Shown here: positions 18,555-26,750 of the stretch, piece after piece | Position numbering within the stretch: position 1 is the first letter of the stretch | Layout of the letters: every line of letters begins with the position of its first letter | Assembly: GCA_903847315.1 (NCBI GenBank) | Contig: CAINDG010000012.1 | Coordinates: 1-51,441 of the forward strand | Length of the DNA: 51,441 nt | DNA from: an uncultured Planctomycetota bacterium | GTDB lineage: Bacteria; Planctomycetota; Phycisphaerae; Sedimentisphaerales; UBA12454 | Direction of reading: 5' to 3' | Notes under the pieces: model-generated | Told to the model about the DNA's origin: nothing | The model's database searches: none | Seen by the model: only the letters and a program-made list of their open reading frames with translations | Made by a program: the position numbers and the translations under genes

Positions 18555-20597
18555 TTATTGTCCTTTGACCGGCTCAATATCATAGAGGCTCGGCACAAGT
18601 TTTTCCTGCAGGTCTATAATTGTTACCTGTGTATCGCTGTCTGAGATAATGATATATTTTCTTATTTTTGCCAGAGATTCTTCGAGCATATTCATTTTCA
18701 GCTCGTGCATATAAATTTTCTTTGATGCCCGGTAGGCCTGTAGCTGCTGACTGAACCGCTCGCCGGCGGCTTTTGCAAGCGTCGCCTTTTCATAAGAATA
18801 GCTTTTCGCCTGCCTGAGTTTCGCGAACAACTCGCCGCTTGCGTTCGTAAACGCGCTATCGAGTTGAAGTTTAAGCTTCTCGTATTCCTCGCCTTTTTGC
18901 GGCGACCGCAGATATTTTTCCGCAAGCTCGTGCAGAGACAGTGCCTGTTTGACGGAACCGACGTTTCCGGTAAATACCCGGTCTCTCATCGCAATCGCTT
19001 CCAGTATCACAGCCTGTTTTTTCTGTACCGCCCCGGTGACCGCCTGAAAATCCTGCGCAACAGCCGGCGGCGGATGAAAACCTTCGAATCCCATAAAAAC
19101 TATTTCTACGCCTAATCCCAGTTTGTCAGCCTGCTGTTGAATATTGGCGGCAACTTCCACACCGGCCTTTGCCCTGCCTGCGCCAAGCAGGCTTTCTTCA
19201 CTGCTGCCGATTTCCGATTCCGGCTCGATGCGGGCCCCTGCCGCGAATTTTACCAATTCGCGATAGCAAATCGCCTTTAAAACTTCCTGGCTGTCGGCGT
19301 GATTGTACAAATAATTGTAAAGATTAGTGACCCGATACTGTACAGGAATCGATGCCCTTATAATACTTACAGGCACAGCGCCTTTTTCCTGTGAGTCTAT
19401 GCCTTCGGTCGCGACAAGCAGATTGTATTCTTCTTTATAATGCTCCTGACCCCACAGCAGCGGCTTTTTCTGGCCTTCCCGGTCTTCCAGCGGAACATAA
19501 CCTATATATATTTCCTGAATTTCTTTCGTCGGAAATTCTCTTGTGATTCCAAACGGCCAGGGCAGCTTAAAAGTAATCCCCGCCTCGGCAAGTCTTACCT
19601 TGCCCTGCGAATCCACTGGCGAGCCTAATTTTTCGATTATCGCCTGCGAGTCGGGATTGATAATTACAACGCAGCTTAAAAGATAAAGGATTACCGCCGA
19701 GATGATTATCAGCGGTATTACCGCCTGTTCGACTATTTTATAAAACCACGTCTGAGAAACCTTAAAGCCGAACTGATAATCGATAACGTTCGCGGCCGTT
19801 CGCAGAATATTGTGCGGAGCGGCGATTACTCCCAGCAGTCTGCTGTCGAAAGCGCTGCTGCTGTATTGCCCCTGTATTCTGGGCCTGTACATATCGAATA
19901 TGAAGTTTAATGCCGTCTCGCATCCGACAAGTATAATCACGCTTGGTATAACCCAGTTAAGTGCGGTCAGGACTATCGAGATTTTGAACTGTGCGAACGC
20001 CATTCCCGCCGCACAGGCAAAGGACAGAATTGCAGTCGCCAGAAAATAACTGCCGCCTGCTTTCAACGGCCGCCATTTTTCCTCACCGGCCAGTCCGGTA
20101 GCATAAAGCGAAAACAAAAAGCTCACAAACGCAATCGCTGCCGCCAGAACCGCGCCCAGCAGCAGAAACTTTGCCTCCCCGCTGGTTGTGCCATTGATTG
20201 TTTGCTTTAAAAGAATTGTTCCGATAGTAATTTGGTATGCAGCGATGATAACTGAAAAAATCGGCAGAAACCATTTTTCAAAAATTCTTAATCTGTTCTG
20301 CGCGACCGCGAAAAATTCCGAATTATTTTTTTGCGCCTCGAATATGGTCTCGCCCCCGCTGTTTTGCGCAAGTTGCGCCATATCAAGTCTTTCCTGTTCG
20401 GCCAGCGCCTTCTGATAGAACTGCAAAGCCAGCACCGCCCATATCACGACAGCGGTAAGGATTTGCCAGCTCAGGGCAAACAGGGCATAGACCCCTGTAA
20501 CTTTGCTCAGGATGAAACAAGCCGGAAAGAAAATTACACTTAATATAAGCGCAACCAGACAAACAAATGCTGCTCTTCTGTATTCTGTCTGCATCAT
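18555..20597 (-). CDS. Polytopic-membrane/SPFH fusion protein
   Basis: 680 residues. The N-terminal half holds about seven hydrophobic helices (near 9-31, 37-60, 110-130, 144-166, 183-203, 207-232 and 291-314). The last leads into an SPFH domain starting INPDSQAIIEKLGSP, as in HflK, with GITFKLPWPFG at about 340-350 and a coiled C-terminal region. The multi-helix extension is not part of classical HflK and suggests a scaffold or a larger membrane platform. It precedes hflC and hflK, so three SPFH proteins are made together. Two ATG codons in tandem (20597 and 20594) make the exact start uncertain by one residue. Confidence 0.82.
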   Translation of the reverse strand: MMQTEYRRAAFVCLVALILSVIFFPACFILSKVTGVYALFALSWQILTAVVIWAVLALQFYQKALAEQERLDMAQLAQNSGGETIFEAQKNNSEFFAVAQNRLRIFEKWFLPIFSVIIAAYQITIGTILLKQTINGTTSGEAKFLLLGAVLAAAIAFVSFLFSLYATGLAGEEKWRPLKAGGSYFLATAILSFACAAGMAFAQFKISIVLTALNWVIPSVIILVGCETALNFIFDMYRPRIQGQYSSSAFDSRLLGVIAAPHNILRTAANVIDYQFGFKVSQTWFYKIVEQAVIPLIIISAVILYLLSCVVIINPDSQAIIEKLGSPVDSQGKVRLAEAGITFKLPWPFGITREFPTKEIQEIYIGYVPLEDREGQKKPLLWGQEHYKEEYNLLVATEGIDSQEKGAVPVSIIRASIPVQYRVTNLYNYLYNHADSQEVLKAICYRELVKFAAGARIEPESEIGSSEESLLGAGRAKAGVEVAANIQQQADKLGLGVEIVFMGFEGFHPPPAVAQDFQAVTGAVQKKQAVILEAIAMRDRVFTGNVGSVKQALSLHELAEKYLRSPQKGEEYEKLKLQLDSAFTNASGELFAKLRQAKSYSYEKATLAKAAGERFSQQLQAYRASKKIYMHELKMNMLEESLAKIRKYIIISDSDTQVTIIDLQEKLVPSLYDIEPVKGQ

Positions 20598-20651
20598 GAT
20601 TTCTTGTTCATCCTTAAACTAAAATTTTTATGAACCTGCATCTGTGTCAAA

Positions 20652-20679
20652 AGTATACAATAAAGTTGCTTTACTACAA
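20652..20679 (-). promoter_or_regulatory. Candidate promoter of the minus-strand block
   Basis: On the minus strand TTGTAG (20674-20679), 16 bp, TATACT (20652-20657). Four and five of six positions match consensus. It sits in the 144-bp divergent gap and would drive the SPFH-hflCK-ATPase block. Evidence is sequence match only. Confidence 0.4.
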
Positions 20680-20741
20680 GAATAAAAGACGTTAACATAA
20701 CCGATAAGCCCTGTATTTAAAACTGTTAATGGAAAAATAAT

Positions 20742-21710
20742 ATGTTTTATAAGCTTTTTTCAATCGCTAAAAACACCTTTGTAGAGATAATTCGACAGCC
20801 GATTTACGCGATTATCGCTGTTGCGGCTGTGTTTCTCTTTTTTATAAGCCCATCGCTTACAATGTATTCGCTGGGCGACGACAATAAGCTTTTAAGAGAA
20901 TTAGGCCTATCTACGCTCTTCATCGCCGGCTTGTTCATCTCAATTTTCTCAGCATCAGCCGCAATTACGGAGGAAATTGAGACAAAAACCATAATTACCA
21001 CCCTTTCCAAGCCTGTTCCGAGGTTTATTTTCATTTTAGGCAAGTTTTTTGGCGTTATTGCAGCCGTAATCCTTGCCCACTATATCTTTACGATAGCCCT
21101 TCTTATGTCCATCAGACATGGCGTGCTTTCCACCGCTTCCGATACCCACGATATAACCGTACTAATCTGTGCGGGGGTTAGCATAGGCCTTGCTGTTATC
21201 ATAACTACTTTTCTAAACTACTCTTATGACTTCAAATTTACTTCAACTGCTATAATTTTCACTGCCATTTTTGCGACCATTTCCATCGCCTTTCTTGCCT
21301 TTATTGACAGCGATTGGAAATTCAATCCTGCCGGAAATAAGATAGACACCTTTGACATTTACGCATCGATTTTGCTCTTGATAGCCCTTTTTGTCCTTAC
21401 AGCCGCCGCGATAATGTTTTCCTGCCGGTTTAACGTTCTTGTTACCTTAAGCTGCTGCATAGGCCTGTTTCTGCTGGGTCTCGTAAGCGATTACGTTTTT
21501 GGCCGGCTTGCCGATACCCATTTATGGGCGCAGATAGGAAAAATACTAATTCCAAGCCTTCAGGTGTTCTGGATTAGCGATGCCATATATGAGGAGAGCG
21601 TTAAAATTACCACTGGTTATATTATATCCTGCGGCATTTACGGCCTGATTTACACTACTGCTTTTATCCTGCTCTCAATAGCATCATTCCAAAGAAAACA
21701 AGTCGGATAA
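20742..21710 (+). CDS. ABC-2-type permease, orphan
   Basis: 322 residues with six or more hydrophobic helices. The N-terminal FYKLFSIAKNTFVEIIRQP and the motif TIITTLSKPVPRFIFILGKFFG match ABC-2 permeases such as the one at 11562-12935. No ATP-binding partner is adjacent, so it must share one or pair with a gene elsewhere. It is transcribed away from the SPFH block. The ATG at 20742 has only a weak ribosome site (GGAAAAATA). The substrate is unknown. Confidence 0.75.
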   Translation: MFYKLFSIAKNTFVEIIRQPIYAIIAVAAVFLFFISPSLTMYSLGDDNKLLRELGLSTLFIAGLFISIFSASAAITEEIETKTIITTLSKPVPRFIFILGKFFGVIAAVILAHYIFTIALLMSIRHGVLSTASDTHDITVLICAGVSIGLAVIITTFLNYSYDFKFTSTAIIFTAIFATISIAFLAFIDSDWKFNPAGNKIDTFDIYASILLLIALFVLTAAAIMFSCRFNVLVTLSCCIGLFLLGLVSDYVFGRLADTHLWAQIGKILIPSLQVFWISDAIYEESVKITTGYIISCGIYGLIYTTAFILLSIASFQRKQVG

Positions 21711-21789
21711 AAATGAAAGAAGTAAGGATGTAAAGAACCAGGGAGATAAGGATTATTGCTCAGGGATGTTTCCTTATATCTTTGCTTCT

Positions 21790-22248
21790 TTAATTCTTTA
21801 TTTCCTTTTCCACCGCTGTTTCGTCACAGTTTTCCTGTTTGGTGCATTTGGCACAATCGCTCCAAACCTTCATAGGCAGCGTTTTTTTGTCAACGATAGA
21901 AAAACCGTACTTCTCAAAAAACTTCGGCACAAGGGTCAGTGCAAAAACCTTTTGAACGCCAAGCTTTTTAGCCTGTTCGACGGCCTTTTCAACGAGTGCC
22001 TTGCCGATTTTTTTATTCTGATACCCCTCATCAACGGCAAGTGATTTCAATTCCGCAAGGTCGGACCAGATTACCTGCAGAGCGCAGCAGCCTACTACTT
22101 TGCCGTCCGCCTCCGCCACGCTGTACATCTGCAGATTGTCAAAAATATACGCCTTCGAGCGAAACAGCATCTTATCAAACTGCGCATAATAGCTGATTAG
22201 CGAATAAATCGTTTCAACATCTTTAACCATAGCATTTCTAATTTCCAT
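21790..22248 (-). CDS. GNAT acetyltransferase, ArgA-like short NAGS type
   Basis: 152 residues. A GNAT fold is seen in VVGCCALQVIW, AELKSLAVDEGYQNKKIGKALVE (acetyl-CoA-binding loop Q-N-K-K-I-G-K-A) and VPKFFEKYGF. The C-terminus has a Cys cluster, WSDCAKCTKQENCDE, known to me from the short N-acetylglutamate synthase-like proteins of anaerobes, which start arginine synthesis. That assignment is inference; a different small-molecule or protein acetyltransferase is possible. It stands alone, convergent with the ABC-2 permease gene and upstream of the minus-strand GLUG gene's end. Confidence 0.75.
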   Translation of the reverse strand: MEIRNAMVKDVETIYSLISYYAQFDKMLFRSKAYIFDNLQMYSVAEADGKVVGCCALQVIWSDLAELKSLAVDEGYQNKKIGKALVEKAVEQAKKLGVQKVFALTLVPKFFEKYGFSIVDKKTLPMKVWSDCAKCTKQENCDETAVEKEIKN

Positions 22249-22256
22249 AATTGTGG

Positions 22257-22284
22257 AATATAACCCCCTGAGATGATTTTACAA
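22257..22284 (-). promoter_or_regulatory. Candidate promoter of the GNAT gene
   Basis: Minus strand TTGTAA (22279-22284), 16 bp, TATATT (22257-22262), a few bases upstream of the ATG at 22248. It would give a very short leader. Match to consensus is fair only. Confidence 0.35.
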
Positions 22285-22295
22285 TAAAAATTATC

Positions 22296-23771
22296 TCAAT
22301 TTCCCTTGAGCCAGTTTTCAGCAAATACGGCAAAATCCAGGAAATTGACTATGCCATCGCCGCCGGGTTCAGGGGCAATATCAGCATTATAAGCACCTCG
22401 TTGCAGCCATTGAGAAGCAAATTCTGACAACTGAACTATATCGCCCTGCCAGTTATTGGCAAAGACCGCGAAGTCCAAAAAGTTCACAATGCCATCGCCG
22501 CCGAGGGGCGCAACATCGAAAGATAATTTTGTCAGCATCCACTGTTTGGCAAGGACAGCATAGTCAATAAAGTCAACGCCGTCGGGACAAACAAAATCCC
22601 CGGCCTTAAATTCCCAGCTTAATTTAGGATAGCCCAGCCCATCAATGCACATTCGCCAGATATCTTCTCTGCCGTTAATTATTTCGCCGACAAAATCCCA
22701 GCCGACAAAAGTCGCCCGCTGCATCATCTCCACTGTCGTTTTCTTAGTTCCCTGATAGCTGTAACTTGTTCCGCTTGTTTGCCGGTCCCAATACGAGCTT
22801 GTACACACAGCACTTAAACATCCATTTGTACTTGAGATAAAACCGCCAATAACACTGCCTTCGAGGATACTTCCTGTGGAATAACAATTTTTCACTGTGG
22901 CGCAGTAATTTCTTGCCATAAATCCGCCAACATGGTTGCCGCCGACATCCCCTCTGGCATAACAATTAATGACAATTGATGAATTGTCTGAACCGCTATA
23001 TCCAACAAGTCCGCCCGCGTAATCGCCAAATACCTCCGCATTGGAAAAACATTCACTAATGTAACCGCCAGAGGAGTTGTATCCTACTAAACCTCCTACT
23101 TCAGATTCACCAGTTACATTGCCGCTTGAACAAGATTTAGTAATCAACCCATGAATATTTGAGCCGACTAAAGTGCCGACATTTATAGTGCCGACTACGT
23201 CGAGATTGGATGTGCAGTTTTCAACTGTGCCATTGCTAACCCTGCCTATCATGCCCCCACAATCTTCATATCCTGTGACAGTTCCGTTATTGATGCTGCA
23301 ATTACTTATTTTGCCATAATCCAAATAACCGCATAAAGCTCCAAAATATATTGTCTTCGAAACGCTGACATTTACATTTTTCATTGTCAAATTCGAAATT
23401 GTGCCGCCGGTGCCAATATGACCAAATAATCCTTTATAGCTTGACATGTTATTATCGACATAGGTGAAATTCATTATATCATGGCCGTTGCCGTCAAAGA
23501 CCCCTAAAAACTGTTTGCCCTGTGTTCCAATGAGTTTAAATTCAGTTCCTGTATATGCGGCGAGATTTACATCCGCTATCATTTTGAAATGTTTGCTCCA
23601 GTCGTTGGAATCTGCGCCGATGGTGTTCATATCCTGCGGCGTTGCTATAAGATATGGATCGGCTTCTGTACCACTGCCGCCGGAATATTTGGCAAAAACT
23701 GTTGAAGCTAACAGGCAAATAAAAGTGAGCTTAACAAGGCAGCTTTTTAAAACCTCTTTATTATAAATCAC
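22296..23771 (-). CDS. Secreted GLUG-repeat protein with dockerin-like tail
   Basis: 491 residues from a GTG at 23771, which has the strong site AGGAGGA 5 nt upstream; a longer in-frame extension lacks this. A signal peptide (LKSCLVKLTFICLLASTVFA) opens the protein. Residues of about 30-360 carry repeats of the GLUG type (GGLVGYNSSG, GGLVGYSGSD, GGMIGRVSNG), expected to form a beta-solenoid. Three C-terminal modules such as GGDGIVNFLDFAVFANNW are dockerin-like calcium loops. It is probably an extracellular adhesin or carbohydrate-associated protein. The same tail type occurs in three other proteins in the window. Confidence 0.82.
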   Translation of the reverse strand: MIYNKEVLKSCLVKLTFICLLASTVFAKYSGGSGTEADPYLIATPQDMNTIGADSNDWSKHFKMIADVNLAAYTGTEFKLIGTQGKQFLGVFDGNGHDIMNFTYVDNNMSSYKGLFGHIGTGGTISNLTMKNVNVSVSKTIYFGALCGYLDYGKISNCSINNGTVTGYEDCGGMIGRVSNGTVENCTSNLDVVGTINVGTLVGSNIHGLITKSCSSGNVTGESEVGGLVGYNSSGGYISECFSNAEVFGDYAGGLVGYSGSDNSSIVINCYARGDVGGNHVGGFMARNYCATVKNCYSTGSILEGSVIGGFISSTNGCLSAVCTSSYWDRQTSGTSYSYQGTKKTTVEMMQRATFVGWDFVGEIINGREDIWRMCIDGLGYPKLSWEFKAGDFVCPDGVDFIDYAVLAKQWMLTKLSFDVAPLGGDGIVNFLDFAVFANNWQGDIVQLSEFASQWLQRGAYNADIAPEPGGDGIVNFLDFAVFAENWLKGN

Positions 23772-23960
23772 CTTAATCCTCCTATATTTTTGCTGTCTTA
23801 TTATAAGAAAACAGCCTGTTTTTGTCCAGAAAAAAAGCGAGGAATAGACCCGGCCCCCCGCAGTTTCTTTCAAAAACTAAGCACGGGGGTTATGACGCGC
23901 GGCGTTATAATAAAAAAAAGGTGGAAAAGCCAGATTAAATCACTACAATGTTCAAACTCT

Positions 23961-24431
23961 ATGAAATTCGTATTGGTTGATAAAATAGTTAAGATATTGC
24001 CTGGTAAAGAGATACAAACTGTCAAGAATGTATCTCTCTCTGAGGAGTATCTGGCTGACCATTTTCCGACTTTTCCGGTACTGCCGGGCGTATTCTTGCT
24101 GCAGGGACTGGTAGAATCGGCCTGCTGGCTTGTTAGGGCCAGCGAAAATTTCGCTCACAGTATGGTGTTGCTTGCTCAGGCAAAAAATGTAAAATACAAA
24201 AGCTTTGCCGCTCCCGGCACGAGTATTCAATACACCGTGACGGCAAAGGATATTGAAGAAAATATAAGTTCGTTTTCAGGCATAGGTACCTGCGACGGCC
24301 AGCCTATCGTCGAGGCAAGGTTCAGCCTTCGGCATTTCAATCTCGCCGAGCAGGACGCCAAACGTACCGCTGAAGACGCTTATATTATTGAAAAGTTAAA
24401 GGAACGTTGGAAACTTTTAAACGGATTATAA
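23961..24431 (+). CDS. FabZ-like hotdog dehydratase, His kept, Glu replaced by Gln
   Basis: 156 residues starting at the ATG at 23961. An upstream in-frame extension to 23790 reads as non-coding and overlaps the region opposite the GLUG gene start. The FabZ core is H34-F-P-T-F-P-V-L-P-G-V-F-L-L-Q48: the catalytic His is present, but the catalytic Glu (14 residues later in FabZ) is Gln and the usual Gln four further on is E52. The N-terminus is shorter than in FabZ. It should bind acyl-ACP, but alone may be weak. It begins the cluster with ACP 24 bp downstream and its complementary partner at 24949. No clear ribosome site precedes the ATG. Confidence 0.78.
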   Translation: MKFVLVDKIVKILPGKEIQTVKNVSLSEEYLADHFPTFPVLPGVFLLQGLVESACWLVRASENFAHSMVLLAQAKNVKYKSFAAPGTSIQYTVTAKDIEENISSFSGIGTCDGQPIVEARFSLRHFNLAEQDAKRTAEDAYIIEKLKERWKLLNGL

Positions 24432-24455
24432 TTTGAATAACCGGAGGTTTTGTTT

Positions 24456-24848
24456 ATGGCTATGACGCGGGACCAGATTTTTCAGGAAGTTCAGGGTGTA
24501 CTTGTTGATGCTCTCGGAGTTGACGAAGATGAGGTTAAGCCGGATGCGACTCTGATGGCCGACCTCGGCGCTGAAAGCATTGATTTTCTCGATATCGTTT
24601 TTCGTATGGAAAAAGCTTTTGGAATAAAAATCCCGCGTGAGGAGCTATTCCCCGCTGAAAGTCTTATAAGCAATTCCGAATACGTCAGCAACGGGAAACT
24701 TACCCACCAGGGAATTGAAGAGTTGAAAAAACGTATGCCGCATACCGACCTTAACGATTTTGTCGAGAATCCAAGCGTCAATAAAATAGGCGATTTGTTT
24801 ACCGTTGACCTTTTGGTTAACTTTGTCGATTCAAAACTGAATTCTTAA
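24456..24848 (+). CDS. Acyl carrier protein, long form
   Basis: 130 residues from the ATG at 24456, with GGAGG 8 nt upstream. A TTG six bases before is not needed. The phosphopantetheine serine is S41 in LGAESIDFLDIVF, where most ACPs have DSLD. Standard ACPs have about 75-80 residues. Here about 50 extra residues after the core include NGKLTHQGIEELKKRMP and VNKIGDLFTVDLLVNFV, so the second half is a conserved-looking but unusual extension. It carries the growing acyl chain for the flanking dehydratases and ketosynthases. Confidence 0.88.
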   Translation: MAMTRDQIFQEVQGVLVDALGVDEDEVKPDATLMADLGAESIDFLDIVFRMEKAFGIKIPREELFPAESLISNSEYVSNGKLTHQGIEELKKRMPHTDLNDFVENPSVNKIGDLFTVDLLVNFVDSKLNS

Positions 24849-24888
24849 GCTGACCCGCGGTAAAACCGTAGGCTAAATATTAAAATAA

Positions 24889-24945
24889 ACTTCGGTCAAA
24901 GGCCGAGTCCTCAATTTTGATTTTTTATTTTTTATTTTTAATTTC
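24889..24945 (+). terminator. Hairpin with T-rich tail between ACP and second dehydratase
   Basis: ACTTCGG (24889-24895) pairs with CCGAGT (24903-24908) with one bulge, followed by a T-rich run to 24945. It could be a weak terminator that lowers expression of the later genes. The T-rich run also resembles AT-rich filler seen in other gaps. Confidence 0.4.
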
Positions 24946-24948
24946 TTT

Positions 24949-25440
24949 ATGCGTTGGATTTGGATTGATAAATTTATTGAATTTAACAGCGGCGTCAATG
25001 CCGTCGCCATAAAAAATGTAACTATGGCTGAGGAGCATCTGCACGATAATTTTCCCGGCTTTCCGATTATGCCTGAATGCCTGATGATTGAGTCGATGGC
25101 TCAGACGGCAGGTATTCTCGTCGGACAGGCCAGAGACTACAAGGAAAAGGTAATCCTGGCGAAAATCAACAAGGCGGTCTTTTTCAATTACGTTCGCCCC
25201 GGCGACACACTCAAAATACACGCCAAAATAGAATCCATTACAGCAGAAGCGGCCTCGACTACCGGCAAAATCACCCGCAATGATGAAACTATTGCTGAGA
25301 TTGATTTGATGTTCAGTCATATCGACCAGAATCTTGCGGGCAAGCAGTTCCCCCAGGAAAATTTTGTATTCACCGATTTGTTCGGCGTCGTATTAAGAGC
25401 ATCAGGTCTTCCCGCACCAGCACCGGAGTCTTTGAAATGA
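24949..25440 (+). CDS. FabZ-like hotdog dehydratase, Glu kept, His replaced by Asn
   Basis: 163 residues. The core reads N34-F-P-G-F-P-I-M-P-E-C-L-M-I-E48-S-M-A-Q52. Compared with FabZ, the catalytic His is Asn while the Glu and following Gln are intact, the mirror image of the dehydratase at 23961. The numbering of the two sites is identical in both proteins. FabZ active sites are built from His of one subunit and Glu of the other, so this protein could complete its neighbour in a heterodimer. The end overlaps the next ketosynthase by 4 bp (ATGA), indicating coupling. No ribosome site is obvious before its ATG. Confidence 0.78.
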   Translation: MRWIWIDKFIEFNSGVNAVAIKNVTMAEEHLHDNFPGFPIMPECLMIESMAQTAGILVGQARDYKEKVILAKINKAVFFNYVRPGDTLKIHAKIESITAEAASTTGKITRNDETIAEIDLMFSHIDQNLAGKQFPQENFVFTDLFGVVLRASGLPAPAPESLK

Positions 25441-26750
25441 CCGAACGAATGCCGGTAATAACAGGATTGGGAGCAATCACCCCTCTCGGATTAAGCTATA
25501 AGGATTTATGGTCAGGTCTCTGTCAGGGCAGGTGCGGCATCGGCAGAATCACCGCATTCGACCCTGTCGGCTTTACCTGTCAGATTGCAGGTCAGGCGCC
25601 GGAATTCAATATTCGCGACCACGTTCCAAAGGCAATCCGCAAGACGACAAAACTTATGTCTCGCGATATTGAGCTTGCCGTCCTTGCCGCCAATGAAGCG
25701 TTCAAAGATGCAGGCCTGAAAACAAAAGCCTTCGATGAACAGAATATTACTATCAATCCCCAGCGTACCGCAATCATTCTCGGAGCGGGCCTGATAAGTT
25801 GCGACCTCATCGAGATTGCCCCCGCCGTCGCGAAAGGCGTTACGGACGGCAAATTCGATATAAGACAATGGGGCCTACATAGTATCGAACAGATTACGCC
25901 GCTTTGGCTGCTGAAATATCTGCCGAATATGCTCGCCTGCCACGTCGGTATAATCCACGATATCCAGGGTCCGAGCAATACTATCACTTGCGCCGAAGCC
26001 GCAGGTCAACTTGCCATCGGCGAAGCGGCTCTGATAATCGCCCGCGGCGACGCCGATGTCGCCATTGCCGGCGGCGGAGAAGCAAAGGTAAATCCAATTG
26101 TTCACCTGAGACAATGTTTGCTAAAAAGAGCAACAGCCGATTACAACGATAATCCTGAAATCGCCTGCAGGCCTTTTGATTCGGACGCCAAAGGCTCGGT
26201 CTTCGGCGAGGCCGCCGCTTGTGTAATACTCGAAACCCCTGAAAACGCGAAAAGTCGCGGCGCAAACGTTTACGCTCAAATCATCGGCATTGGCCAAAGC
26301 TGCAGTATAAATGCAAAATACGAATCTCTCGAGCCGGACGGCAAGGGCGTTCAATTCGCAATCGAAGCGGCTCTCGAGCAGGCAAAGATAAAACCTTGCA
26401 ATCTCGATTTGATTATCCCGCACGGCACAGGTGTATTCGACGACGATGCCGCCGAGGCAAGGGGAATCCAGACAGTCCTCGGCAGTTGTCTCGACAGGAT
26501 ACCGGTATTTCCCACGAAAAGTATGGTAAGCAACAGCGGCGCCGCGGCCGGAGCGGTCGATGTTATCGCAGGCTGCTGTGCGATAAAAGACGGAATTATA
26601 CCCGCGGCCAAAAACTGCGGAAATATCAATAAGCATTGCAAATTGAATATCGTCAAAGAGCAGATTAAGAAAAAAATCAATTATGCTCTTTGCACAAGTT
26701 ATACCTATGGCGGCCAGACCGCCGCGGTGGTACTGAAAAATAATGAATGA
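25437..26750 (+). CDS. FabF-like ketosynthase with Cys-His-Asn site
   Basis: 437 residues, thiolase fold of the FabF type. The nucleophile C185 is in NTITCAEAAGQ, the first His is H329 in PHGTGVFDDD, and K361 is in TKSMVSNSGAAAG, but N366 stands where FabF has its second catalytic His (KSMxGH). This is the Cys-His-Asn set known from FabH-type enzymes, on a FabF scaffold. It may be a condensing enzyme with altered priming or, like a chain-length factor, a partner of the next ketosynthase. The gene overlaps the preceding dehydratase by 4 bp and the next ketosynthase by 8 bp. Confidence 0.85.
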   Translation: MTERMPVITGLGAITPLGLSYKDLWSGLCQGRCGIGRITAFDPVGFTCQIAGQAPEFNIRDHVPKAIRKTTKLMSRDIELAVLAANEAFKDAGLKTKAFDEQNITINPQRTAIILGAGLISCDLIEIAPAVAKGVTDGKFDIRQWGLHSIEQITPLWLLKYLPNMLACHVGIIHDIQGPSNTITCAEAAGQLAIGEAALIIARGDADVAIAGGGEAKVNPIVHLRQCLLKRATADYNDNPEIACRPFDSDAKGSVFGEAAACVILETPENAKSRGANVYAQIIGIGQSCSINAKYESLEPDGKGVQFAIEAALEQAKIKPCNLDLIIPHGTGVFDDDAAEARGIQTVLGSCLDRIPVFPTKSMVSNSGAAAGAVDVIAGCCAIKDGIIPAAKNCGNINKHCKLNIVKEQIKKKINYALCTSYTYGGQTAAVVLKNNE

